Positions 8,210 to 15,859 of a DNA stretch of 64,000 nt are shown here, piece by piece (within the stretch, counting starts at the first letter, position 1; every line of letters begins with the position of its first letter). Under the pieces are notes generated by a model. It was not told the DNA's origin. It searched no databases and was given only the letters and a program-made list of their open reading frames with translations. Source of the stretch: Pasteurellaceae bacterium Macca (GTDB lineage Bacteria > Pseudomonadota > Gammaproteobacteria > Enterobacterales > Pasteurellaceae). The position numbers and the translations under genes are program-made. Where the stretch lies: contig LVZB01000030.1 of the NCBI GenBank assembly GCA_023101485.1, forward strand, positions 1-64,000. The letters are read 5' to 3'.

Positions 8210-8446
8210 ATGACAGCAATCAATAAGCCAAGCGGTGCAGAAGCTGTATGGGGTGCGACCCAAGATGTGATGACGATGATTGGCATTAAACGCACCAAAC
8301 TTTACACGATGATGCAAGAGGATAAAACCTTCCCACAGCCGATTCGCCTTTCTCGCAATCATATTCGTTGGAATCTATCTGAAATTCGTCAATGGATGAT
8401 GGGTAAAGAAGCGGAGCGAAATGGATTAGGGGGTAACAATGATTAA
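8210..8446 (+). CDS. AlpA-family regulator, second copy
   Basis: A 78-residue paralogue of the preceding protein, sharing RTKL, FPQPIR, and IRW and the same overall layout (DVMTMIGIKRTKLYTMM, then IRWNLSEIRQWM). It starts at 8210 after GGGAGAGC, ten bases behind the first copy, and its end overlaps the Rha gene by 8 bases. Two AlpA genes in tandem may divide activation and excision between them or form mixed dimers; that is inference. Confidence 0.82.
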   Translation: MTAINKPSGAEAVWGATQDVMTMIGIKRTKLYTMMQEDKTFPQPIRLSRNHIRWNLSEIRQWMMGKEAERNGLGGNND

Positions 8447-9107
8447 CCCAATGATTGAACACCAAGCCGTAATTGCTCACCTATTCCGCCAAGAATTAAC
8501 GGCAATGACCGATAGTCGAAAAGTGGCGGAGGTATTCGGCAAACAGCACGGGCATATTTTAAGAGCGATTGAAAATTTAGATTGTTCAGCCGAATTTAGA
8601 CGCTCCAATTTTGGATTGTCCTATTACCTCAATGAACAGAACAAACGCCAGCCAATGGTCAGAATGACTCAAGACGGCTTTACCTTTCTCGTAATGGGCT
8701 TTCGGGGCAAAAAGGCGGCAGAATTTAAAGAAGCGTACATTAAACAATTTAACAAAATGAGAGATTGGATTGATGCACGGGAGCAGATTAAACACGACCA
8801 ACGCCGTTTAAATGATGCGATTAAATACCGCCAAGACCAGACGGGCAAACTCAATAAATACGCTTACAGCCAAGAGAACAATTTAATTTATCGAGTAGCA
8901 CTAGGGCAAACGGGCAAGCAATGGCTATCAGAAAACGGTTACCCCGATGATGACGATATTCGCCAGCATTTAAGTGAAAACACGTTGAAATTGCTTGATG
9001 AATTAACCACAGAAAACGCCGTAATGATTAAGCTAGGAATGCCTTACTCCGAACGCAAAATCAAATTAGAGCAATCCGCCCTTTATGTTTTACGCCAACA
9101 GGCTTAA
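8439..9107 (+). CDS. Rha-family phage regulatory protein
   Basis: The N-terminal half of this 222-residue protein matches the Rha domain: TDSRKVAEVFGKQHGHILRAI, then YLNEQNKRQPMVRMTQDGF and FLVMGFRGKKAAEFKEAY. Rha proteins are lambdoid-phage regulators known to affect phage growth in IHF-deficient hosts. The C-terminal half is charged and helical without a recognised domain. The gene overlaps the second alpA by 8 bases and is followed by two hairpins before the Icd-like gene. Confidence 0.85.
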   Translation: MINPMIEHQAVIAHLFRQELTAMTDSRKVAEVFGKQHGHILRAIENLDCSAEFRRSNFGLSYYLNEQNKRQPMVRMTQDGFTFLVMGFRGKKAAEFKEAYIKQFNKMRDWIDAREQIKHDQRRLNDAIKYRQDQTGKLNKYAYSQENNLIYRVALGQTGKQWLSENGYPDDDDIRQHLSENTLKLLDELTTENAVMIKLGMPYSERKIKLEQSALYVLRQQA

Positions 9108-9118
9108 CCCAGCCAGCT

Positions 9119-9175
9119 CTCCCGATTTTTCGGGAGCGTCCCTAACAAAAAGCCCTTTCAACAATACGAAAGGGC
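9119..9175 (+). promoter_or_regulatory. two consecutive hairpins between rha and the Icd-like gene
   Basis: CTCCCG/CGGGAG (9119-9136, ATTTTT loop) and GCCCTTTC/GAAAGGGC (9152-9159 with 9168-9175). The first lacks a T tail; the second ends 15 bases before the next ATG. They could stabilise or process the operon RNA. Confidence 0.4.
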
Positions 9176-9190
9176 GAAGGAATCAAAAAG

Positions 9191-9808
9191 ATGAAAAAAA
9201 TTTTACCGCACTATTTTACCGAAAATAGCCACAACTTACCAACAAATCGCGACATATTGGCGAATATCCTACACATTTCGGCAAACTTGCTGAACATCAA
9301 CGCCTTGACAAACGGTCGGATTTTCCCTAAATTTTGCACCGCAGTCGCAAAATCGATTGCCGAGCCTCGAAACTCGAATGATTTATCAACGGCGAATAGC
9401 ACGCCCAAAGCGTGTTTTTTTATTCGTAGCACACGCACACCCCAAGAACGCCCCGAGCGTCAATCTATGGTAGCGTGTAGCGGGAAAGGTTTTGCCCTTT
9501 GCTGTGTTCCGTTGATCGCAGTTTTCGAGCCCGTTACACGTTACCGCCAGCAAGCCTCGAAACTTTCAGCGGTAGCTCTTAGAAAATATTCAACGGAGTT
9601 ACGCAAAATGCTTTACACCTATCTTACCCGTCAAGGCGAAAAACGCCTCAACATCACCTTTTACGCCCGCAATTTCACCGAAGCCAAAAGCAAATTACAG
9701 GCATTCAACCCGAGCCAACCGCCATTGCTGATTAAACGCTTGCCGGTAGCAAAATGTTCCCAAAATCAGACCGCTTGTTTAGCGAGCCAAGGGGGGATGT
9801 ATGCGTAA
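9191..9808 (+). CDS. Icd-like / Ash-like host cell division inhibitor family protein
   Basis: This 205-residue protein carries the Icd-like core often seen in Pasteurellaceae islands: ...KFCTAVAKSIAEPRNSND..., FIRSTRTPQERPERQS and a C-terminal MLYTYLTRQGEKRLNITFYARNFTEAK. The family is named for P1 Icd, which blocks host division, but most members are untested. The N-terminal 50 residues look variable. It has a cysteine-rich middle (CCVPL) and an uptake signal at 9769-9778. Its stop overlaps the next start by 8 bases (ATGCGTAA). Confidence 0.65.
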   Translation: MKKILPHYFTENSHNLPTNRDILANILHISANLLNINALTNGRIFPKFCTAVAKSIAEPRNSNDLSTANSTPKACFFIRSTRTPQERPERQSMVACSGKGFALCCVPLIAVFEPVTRYRQQASKLSAVALRKYSTELRKMLYTYLTRQGEKRLNITFYARNFTEAKSKLQAFNPSQPPLLIKRLPVAKCSQNQTACLASQGGMYA

Positions 9809-10193
9809 TTCATTTTCATATACTGAACAAAATCACAGCTTGCTAAATGCCGTTGCTGGCGGTAGTATTCAAAGTACTACAACCTTCAACGCAGACCGCA
9901 AGCGTTATTTAAGCGGTATTTTTTTATCTCAAATTCCTACCCTTGATCTATTTAATCAAGGCGTATCTCAATTTGCGGTAAGGGCGACACGCAGAAATAA
10001 GACGGGCAACCGTACGAATAATGCGGACTGTTTGAAGGCAGTAGTTGAACCCTTACCGCTCCCTATTGAAGCGGTAAGTTTTAATCACAAACTTACGAGA
10101 ACCTTCAAAATGAAACACCCTATCACCACCGGCTTATGCCTTGCTTACCCTATTGTTTTCAATTCAGCAATGGAGGGCAGAAGTGATGCGTAA
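9801..10193 (+). CDS. hypothetical protein of the island operon
   Basis: Not recognised; 130 residues, low in predicted hydrophobic helices, with polar and basic composition (RATRRNKTGNRTNN) in the middle. Codon use and frame are less typical than in neighbours, so it could be a short regulator or a decayed gene. It begins MRN at an ATGCGTAA stop-start overlap with the Icd-like gene and ends DA at an identical overlap with the next gene, which supports its being translated. Confidence 0.5.
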   Translation: MRNSFSYTEQNHSLLNAVAGGSIQSTTTFNADRKRYLSGIFLSQIPTLDLFNQGVSQFAVRATRRNKTGNRTNNADCLKAVVEPLPLPIEAVSFNHKLTRTFKMKHPITTGLCLAYPIVFNSAMEGRSDA

Positions 10194-10428
10194 TTCCCAC
10201 CCAACCCCAAACTTACAAGACAAATTAAAACAGGAAATGGACACGCTTTATAGCTTGGGCACAATGATTGAATGCTTGGCGAGTGTTGATCCTGATAATG
10301 AATTTGTATCACTCAACCAAGGTTCGCTCAACCTTGCTCTAAAAAGAATCAGCCTTGATTTATTCAATGGCTTGGAGCGTGTTCAAGACTTAATGGATAG
10401 CCTTAGCAAAGGGGGCAAAGATGCGTAA
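10186..10428 (+). CDS. small helical hypothetical protein 1
   Basis: The 80-residue product (MRNSHPTPNLQDKLKQEMD...) is largely helical and acidic, with no known domain. A GGAGGGCAGAAG ribosome site lies at good spacing before the ATG at 10186. Both ends use the ATGCGTAA stop-start overlap. It may be related to the following protein, which has a similar size, start and helix pattern. Confidence 0.6.
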   Translation: MRNSHPTPNLQDKLKQEMDTLYSLGTMIECLASVDPDNEFVSLNQGSLNLALKRISLDLFNGLERVQDLMDSLSKGGKDA

Positions 10429-10696
10429 TTTAACAGCTGAACAAGCGCTTTCAAACTACCTTGATGCCAGCGATGAGTTACACGCCAAAATCAGCCAAGC
10501 TTCCGCTCTAATTGAATATTTAAGCGTAGATTTATGCGAAAACAACAGCCAAAACTTTACTCCAAGCATTGAAATTGTTGGCGGTATGCTATGGACGATT
10601 AGCGACTTACTGACTAGCAGTAAAGTCAAATACGAAGAGCTTTCCGAAGCCGTTACACAATATCGTAAAGCGATAAAAGGGGGTGAAAATGTCTAG
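10421..10696 (+). CDS. small helical hypothetical protein 2
   Basis: A 91-residue helical protein (MRNLTAEQALSNYL..., ISQASALIEYLSVD, ending AIKGGENV). Starts after AGGGGGCAAAG. No domain recognised. Overlaps the previous gene by 8 bases (ATGCGTAA) and the next by 8 (ATGTCTAG), so the chain of coupled starts continues. Confidence 0.62.
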   Translation: MRNLTAEQALSNYLDASDELHAKISQASALIEYLSVDLCENNSQNFTPSIEIVGGMLWTISDLLTSSKVKYEELSEAVTQYRKAIKGGENV

Positions 10697-10961
10697 CCCA
10701 ATGCACCGGTTAAAAATCAACCCGACAATGATTAGCCGATTACTGCACGACCAAGCCCGAATGAAATCCCAGTTGGCGATGATGGCGGATAATCCAACGG
10801 CTTACACGGGTGAAGTCTTTAAATGCGCAATTAGCGTTTTACAGTGGCATTTAGAGGAGCAAGAGGCCTATTTAGACGTGCTGGCCCATAAAGCCGAGAA
10901 GCTCAATTATTTCATCAATCAAGCCGAGAAGTTATTAGAGGAAGAAAAGCATGGAAAATAA
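10689..10961 (+). CDS. small helical hypothetical protein 3
   Basis: A 90-residue protein rich in Met, Gln and Glu (RLLHDQARMKSQLAMM, HLEEQEAYLDVLAHKAEKL) with likely coiled-coil character toward the C-terminus. Start at ATG 10689 behind AAAGGGGGTG. Unknown function; overlaps the following gene by 11 bases. Confidence 0.62.
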   Translation: MSSPMHRLKINPTMISRLLHDQARMKSQLAMMADNPTAYTGEVFKCAISVLQWHLEEQEAYLDVLAHKAEKLNYFINQAEKLLEEEKHGK

Positions 10962-11379
10962 GAAAATGGATTATTCATTCCTGAATAGTACAGAGATTCA
11001 GGCGATTTCGATTAACTGGCAAAACTCACAAAATGGCACAAATTTACCGATTTATCCCTATTTCGCAGACACATTTGATCTATTCGGTGAGTTGATTGAA
11101 TTTGCCCCGGTAGAGTCAAAAAGTGGCTTGAAATCTCTGCATAATGAATTATCGGTGATTGTAAAGCATTTGATTGAATTATTCCCTAAACCCTTGGCAT
11201 TGGATTCCGAAGAAGCGGCTAACGCAATCACAAGTGAAGCAATTTCAGACCAAATACTTAAATCGAGTATGGTGATATTTCTTGCTGGGAAATTGTTGCA
11301 CTTGGCGAAATTGGCGGATATGCGGTTCAATGAATTAGAGCATGGTATTGAGGAGGGGCATTATGGCGCAGCGAATTAA
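10951..11379 (+). CDS. hypothetical protein upstream of the primase
   Basis: 142 residues, no recognised domain. Helical C-terminal half with a moderately hydrophobic stretch (MVIFLAGKLLHLAKLADM). Starts after GAGGAAGAAAAGC and overlaps the primase start by 17 bases, whose ribosome site (GAGGAGGGGC) lies in its last codons. Such small genes before the replication gene are common in P4-like satellites. Confidence 0.62.
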   Translation: MENKKMDYSFLNSTEIQAISINWQNSQNGTNLPIYPYFADTFDLFGELIEFAPVESKSGLKSLHNELSVIVKHLIELFPKPLALDSEEAANAITSEAISDQILKSSMVIFLAGKLLHLAKLADMRFNELEHGIEEGHYGAAN

Positions 11380-13186
11380 ATCCCCTTATTTTGATAAACA
11401 AGCCAGCCACTGTAACGGCTTTAATGATTGGGTGATTTTAGTGGGCGATAAAGCCCGCTTTGCCTACTTCAAAAATGGCAAAGAAGAAACCGCAGGGCAA
11501 GCCGAGGAATGGCGACTATTTCAGCTTGCTTACAGAATCCCCAATGAACGATACCCGGTTATTCTTGATAGCAAACAGTTTAATCAAATTGACCGCTTGC
11601 ACCTTGCACCCGAAGAGCAGACAAGCATCAAAATCTTTCAAGTGGGGGAAATCCCCACGATGCACAAAGATAAAGATGACTTGCGCACACGCTTGCTGAT
11701 GAATTTAGCTAAACACAACCCGAAAATCGTTGCTATTGAATGGGTTGATAATGCAATGCAAGGAAAGAATATCTATCCAGAATTAGTCAGTATTCGCAAT
11801 AAGCAATTCACGGTTGCGGAAGTTTTAGAGAAAAAGCCCCAGCCCTTAGACCTCTCTCAAAAAGAGGTCAAACAAAAGGAGATTGCAACTGCTTTTCTGA
11901 AATGGAGCAAACGACCTTTACGCCGAGATGTGAGAGTAGCAAAAACCTATGCTTACAATGGCTTATACTGGGAAGAGATCAACGAAGAAGAAATCTCCCG
12001 ATTGGTGATGGCTTTCTTTGATGAGCATAATGGCGACTATTCTATTAGTAAAATTAAGAAAATGGCGGAATTGGCTATGCTGAAAATGCAGCCAATCCCC
12101 AGTACCAACGCTGATTATTTAGGGTTGAGAAATGGCGTAATCAATAAGAAAACGGGGGAGTTTTTGCCCCACCAAGCCGACCATTATTTACGGGGGATTG
12201 ATGATTTCGAGTGCAAACCCACAGAATTAGCCACCCCTTATTTTGATGACTGGATAGCATTTATCAGCAATGGTAACGAGGAAAAGCGCCAAGCGATTTT
12301 AGCGGGGCTTTATATGGTGCTAACAAATCGCCACGAATGGCATTTATTCTTAGAAGCCACCGGCGTAGGCGGTGCAGGTAAATCTGTTTTTGGTGAAGTC
12401 GCCACGATTTTAAATGGCAGATCCAGCACAGCGATTATCAGCCTTAAATCATTTGAGAGTGCCACGTCAAGGAGCGTATTAGTTGGCAAAACCTTAGCAT
12501 ATAGCCCAGATCAAGCGCCTTACAAGGGGTCAGCAGATGATTTCAAAGCGGTTACTGGGGGAGATCAAACGACTGTCAAATTCCTTTACGTTGATGAGTT
12601 TTCAACCGTTGTGCCTTGTGTTTTTGTGATGAGTACAAACTATCCCATGGTTTTTACAGATCGCAACGGCGGGCTGGCAAGACGACGTGTGATTATCTAC
12701 TTTGACCGAGCCGTACCCGCAGAGAAGAAAGATGTGCATTTCATTGATAAAGTGAAGAGCGAAATTTACGGCATAGTCAATAAACTGCTTGCTTGTTTCC
12801 CTAATCCTGAAACAGCGCGTCAAACCCTTGAAAGCTATCAACAACAAAAAGGCGATGCCATAGAAATCAAACGAGAAGGCAATCATTTAATTGATTTTGC
12901 CACCGCCTTTTATGTGGATAATCGCAAAAAGGCTGAAATGATGTGGGGCAGTAGCCGAACAAAGAAAAACACACGAGAAGCAATTTACAAGGCTTATCTG
13001 TTTTATTGTGAGTGTGTGAATCAAACCCCATTAAATCTCAACACGTTCAAAACGGCTTTACCTGATGCCCTAAGAGAAACGGGCGAGAAAGAAAAGCTAC
13101 ACGAAAAAGGGATCAGAGATGGTTACACGATGTTAAATCTACATTGGAAAGACTATCTTGCCAGTATCAAGCAATGGGAAAGCTAA
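11363..13186 (+). CDS. phage/plasmid P4-type primase-helicase (SF3 helicase, D5-like)
   Basis: This 607-residue protein is the likely replication initiator of the island. The C-terminal half is a superfamily-3 helicase: Walker A ATGVGGAGKS near residue 340, then LAYSPDQAPYKGSADDFKAV, a VFVMSTN sensor segment and the GGLARRRVIIYFD arginine-finger region. The N-terminal 200 residues show no clear primase catalytic motif. The start at 11363 follows a strong GAGGAGGGGC; an earlier in-frame ATG at 11342 lies inside the neighbour. A terminator follows at 13208, then the GTTC-rich non-coding region that could be its origin. Confidence 0.88.
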   Translation: MAQRIKSPYFDKQASHCNGFNDWVILVGDKARFAYFKNGKEETAGQAEEWRLFQLAYRIPNERYPVILDSKQFNQIDRLHLAPEEQTSIKIFQVGEIPTMHKDKDDLRTRLLMNLAKHNPKIVAIEWVDNAMQGKNIYPELVSIRNKQFTVAEVLEKKPQPLDLSQKEVKQKEIATAFLKWSKRPLRRDVRVAKTYAYNGLYWEEINEEEISRLVMAFFDEHNGDYSISKIKKMAELAMLKMQPIPSTNADYLGLRNGVINKKTGEFLPHQADHYLRGIDDFECKPTELATPYFDDWIAFISNGNEEKRQAILAGLYMVLTNRHEWHLFLEATGVGGAGKSVFGEVATILNGRSSTAIISLKSFESATSRSVLVGKTLAYSPDQAPYKGSADDFKAVTGGDQTTVKFLYVDEFSTVVPCVFVMSTNYPMVFTDRNGGLARRRVIIYFDRAVPAEKKDVHFIDKVKSEIYGIVNKLLACFPNPETARQTLESYQQQKGDAIEIKREGNHLIDFATAFYVDNRKKAEMMWGSSRTKKNTREAIYKAYLFYCECVNQTPLNLNTFKTALPDALRETGEKEKLHEKGIRDGYTMLNLHWKDYLASIKQWES

Positions 13187-13207
13187 TCCCCTCAAATTTG
13201 GGAAACC

Positions 13208-13236
13208 AAGGCATTCAGCAATGAGTGCCTTTTTTA
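13208..13236 (+). terminator. terminator after the primase-helicase gene
   Basis: AAGGCATTC and GAGTGCCTT form a 9-base stem (with one G-T pair) around AGCAAT, followed by TTTTT. Confidence 0.75.
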
Positions 13237-13785
13237 TTGCCAAAAATGCGTGAAAAACAAGCAAGTGATAAAATCAAATTCACTGAAATTTTTAATCACT
13301 CTCTGAAACCCTTGTGCCACAAGGCTTTCCTGATTCAGTGAAAAAGTGACTAAAAACGCAAAAAAAGTTTTATTTTTTTTCTACAAATTTTTTATACTGT
13401 TTTGCCAACTCAAAATCCCTGATTTTTCCCCTCATGAATACCCTAACACCTCGTTGCTAATTTGATGACTGATTCTAGATTTTAGGAACACAGTTAGGAA
13501 CACAGAGAAAAAATTAAAATCCAAAAATCCTTATTTATCAATGCTTTAACATCAAAGATCAGAGCCGGCAGGGGGACCACCTACAAGTTTTTATACGTTC
13601 GCAACCGTTCAAAAACCTAATAAAATCAATAGATTATCCCCTTTTATACGTTCTATGCGTGTTCATTCGTTCGCTAAAATCCAGCGTTTTTTGTTCCCCA
13701 TTTGTTCCACAAACTGAAAACAGGCAATTTTGGGGAACGGTAAACGCCTTAAACCCTTATGTACCAATGCTTACAAGGATTTGCT
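13237..13785. other. non-coding stretch, candidate replication origin of the island
   Basis: No gene is seen over about 550 bases. Contents: a perfect tandem repeat TTAGGAACACAG at 13482-13505; a direct repeat TTTTATACGTTC at 13589-13600 and 13642-13653; seven GTTC motifs between 13597 and 13706; an inverted repeat GTTCCCCA/TGGGGAAC (13693-13700 and 13731-13738). Position beside an SF3 primase-helicase gene and the iteron-like motifs suit an origin. An attachment site may also lie here, but no tRNA end is visible. Confidence 0.4.
13482..13505 (+). repeat. tandem 12-base repeat
   Basis: Two perfect adjacent copies of TTAGGAACACAG. The GGAAC core is the complement of the GTTCC found further right in the same stretch. 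Confidence 0.8.
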
Positions 13786-14190
13786 ATGGCGAAAATAATG
13801 CTTACTGATAGAAAAATTCAAAATTTAGAGGTGAAAGAAACAGAATATTCAATCGGAGATGGCGACAATTTAAACTTAACGATCAAACCGAATGGTTCAA
13901 AACTTTGGCGTTTTTCCTACACCCACCCCAAAACGAAAAAACGAGTAAAAGTGAGTTTTGGGAAATATCCCCATATTTCACTTAGTAGAGCGAGGGAAAA
14001 AGCAAGGGAATATCACGCCTTATTAAATGAAAACCTTGATCCGCAAGAATATTTAGCCGAACAAGCGCAAATAGTAGAGAAGCAAAGTATGATGCTTGAT
14101 GATTTTGCTTTGAAGTGGCTGGAATGGCACGCCAACAATCAAGATTTAATGGATAAAACGAAGCAGAAAATTGGTAGGATGCTGGAATGA
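13786..14190 (+). pseudogene. truncated P4-type tyrosine integrase
   Basis: The 134-residue product holds the N-terminal arm-binding domain of P4-type integrases (MLTDRKIQNL, then LWRFSYTHPKTKKRVKVSFGKY given in part, YPHISLSRAREKAREY) and the first helices of the core-binding domain (FALKWLEWHANNQDLMDKTKQKI). Intact relatives have about 400 residues; the whole catalytic domain with its R-H-R-Y residues is gone. The sequence breaks at TGATCTGCCCCCAAAAAGT, which looks like an IS3-family-type end. The element therefore could not excise by itself. Confidence 0.8.
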
Positions 14191-14484
14191 TCTGCCCCCA
14201 AAAAGTGGTTATTATCTTAAAAGGCTTTTCCTGAATAAATCGATTCATAGAGAATTTTTATAGAAGTTATCCTCATAGCGACATAAAGAAAAAACGATGA
14301 GTTGATTTAAGAGATCATCACATGTGATTTGATATTGGCAATGAGTTTAATTTTGGGAATGACGATCATCAATATAGGCGTTTGTATCAAAAATCTATAC
14401 AGAAATTGTAATAAAATGTTTACAATGAAAATAAATCGTTACGATTTTATTTGGATTTATTAAAATACCACATCGTTTTTTGAT
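14188..14484. other. junction between broken integrase and host DNA, possible IS remnant
   Basis: TGATCTGCCCCCAAAAAGT at the integrase break resembles the terminal sequence of IS3-family elements, but no transposase or second end is seen. The rest is AT-rich with no gene and leads into the tyrP promoter with a TyrR box. The exact right border of the island cannot be fixed. Confidence 0.3.
14407..14424 (+). promoter_or_regulatory. TyrR box upstream of the tyrP-like gene
   Basis: TGTAATAAAATGTTTACA matches the TyrR consensus TGTAAA-N6-TTTACA at 11 of 12 conserved positions. It lies 73 bases before the start codon, where TyrR controls aromatic amino acid transporters in enterics. Confidence 0.7.
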
Positions 14485-14488
14485 GTGG
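14468..14488 (+). promoter_or_regulatory. hairpin that overlaps the tyrP ribosome binding site
   Basis: CCACATC pairs with GATGTGG around GTTTTTT; the 3' arm contains the GG of the GTGGAG ribosome site for the ATG at 14497. No T tail follows. It could limit translation, or be a weak terminator remnant. Confidence 0.4.
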
Positions 14489-14496
14489 AGTTTAGA

Positions 14497-15714
14497 ATGA
14501 AAAATCGAATTTTAGGTAGTGCCTTAATGATTGCAGGCACAACAATTGGGGCGGGGATGTTAGCCATGCCGTTGACTTCTGCTGGTATGGGGTTTGGTAT
14601 GACGGTATTCTTACTTGTCAGCTTATGGCTACTCTTAACCTATACGGGGCTTTTATTTATGGAAGCCTACCAAACGGCAAAGGTGAAAGATGTTGGCGTA
14701 GCAAGCCTTGCAGAGCAATATTTCGGCATGACAGGGCGTGTATTAGCCACCGTGAGTTTGTTAGTTTTATTGTATGCCTTGTTGGCGGCTTATATTACGG
14801 GCGGTGGTTCGTTACTTTCAGGCGTATTGCCAACGGTAGGTGATGCAGAAAGCACAAGTAAAATAGCCGTTCTGCTCTTTACCTTAGTTCTCGGCGCTTT
14901 CGTCGTGATTGGGGTAAAAGGCGTGGATGGCTTAACCCGTGTGCTATTTATGGGCAAGATCGTGGCGTTTTTCTTTGTATTATTGATGATGTTGCCGAAA
15001 GCGAAGCTCGAAAATTTAACCGCCGTGCCTTTGGATAATTTATTGGTGATTTCGGCGATCCCTATCTTTTTTACCTCTTTTGGTTTCCATGTGATCATGG
15101 GGAGTATCAATAGCTACCTTGAAGCCGATATTCGCAAGATTCGCATTGCTGTGCTGATTGGGACGTTAATTCCACTCACCGCTTATCTTCTCTGGCAATT
15201 CGCCACCCACGGGGTGTTAAGCCAAAATGAGTTTGTGAGCCTGTTAGGACAAGATCCGACCTTAAATGGCTTAGTTAAAGCCACTAGCCAAATTACCGGC
15301 AGCCCGATTTTAGGGGAAGTAGTGCGGATTTTCTCTTCTTTAGCGTTAATCACCTCTTTCCTTGGGGTTGCGATGGGGATTTTTGAAGGAATGGGCGATC
15401 TGCTTAAACGCTTTAACTTACCGAATAACCGCCCGGTATTAACCTTATTAACCTTCGTGCCACCTTTAGCGTTTGCGTTATTCTATCCAAATGGATTTAT
15501 TGCGGCGTTGGGTTATGCTGGCTTGCTTTTTGCGTTTTACGGTTTAATTTTACCGATTGGCTTAGCCTGGCGTGTTCGCCAACTGCATCCAAACTTGCCT
15601 TATCGTGTGGCAGGGGGCAATGTAGGCTTACTTCTCGCACTTATTATGGGTGTCGTGATTATGGTGATCCCCGTATTGATTGAAAAAGGCATTTTACCTG
15701 CCGTTGCGGGTTAA
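14497..15714 (+). CDS. tyrP: aromatic amino acid permease, TyrP-like (HAAAP family)
   Basis: An inner-membrane proton-driven symporter, 405 residues with about eleven hydrophobic helices. The start MKNRILGSALMIAGTTIGAG and the segments AIPIFFTSFGFH and PPLAFALFYPNGFIAALGYAG follow E. coli TyrP closely, more so than Mtr or TnaB. The ATG at 14497 is used, not the in-frame GTG at 14485, which lies inside the ribosome site. A TyrR box upstream agrees with tyrosine transport. It is monocistronic, ended by a strong inverted-uptake-signal terminator. Tryptophan transport remains possible. Confidence 0.8.
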   Translation: MKNRILGSALMIAGTTIGAGMLAMPLTSAGMGFGMTVFLLVSLWLLLTYTGLLFMEAYQTAKVKDVGVASLAEQYFGMTGRVLATVSLLVLLYALLAAYITGGGSLLSGVLPTVGDAESTSKIAVLLFTLVLGAFVVIGVKGVDGLTRVLFMGKIVAFFFVLLMMLPKAKLENLTAVPLDNLLVISAIPIFFTSFGFHVIMGSINSYLEADIRKIRIAVLIGTLIPLTAYLLWQFATHGVLSQNEFVSLLGQDPTLNGLVKATSQITGSPILGEVVRIFSSLALITSFLGVAMGIFEGMGDLLKRFNLPNNRPVLTLLTFVPPLAFALFYPNGFIAALGYAGLLFAFYGLILPIGLAWRVRQLHPNLPYRVAGGNVGLLLALIMGVVIMVIPVLIEKGILPAVAG

Positions 15715-15741
15715 GGCTTTTAGCAAAAAGTATGAAAAATC

Positions 15742-15775
15742 AGACCGCTTGTATTTTGCAAGCGGTCTTTTTTTT
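15742..15775 (+). terminator. terminator made of an inverted pair of uptake signal sequences
   Basis: AGACCGCTTG (15742-15751) and CAAGCGGTCT (15759-15768) pair perfectly; eight T follow. Inverted uptake signals doubling as terminators are common in Pasteurellaceae. Confidence 0.85.
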
Positions 15776-15859
15776 ATGCTTTTTTGCAAATAGTCTTAGA
15801 CCCCAAAAAGAGAAGCGGTTAGAATAACGCTCAGAATAAAACGCTAAAAAGAGATTAAA

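Noticed and set aside
13561-13590. tRNA 3' end as attachment site (GGGGGACCACC)
   Set aside because: No T-loop or acceptor pairing can be built around it.
14485-14496. GTG start for tyrP
   Set aside because: It lies in the ribosome site of the ATG at 14497, where family homology begins.
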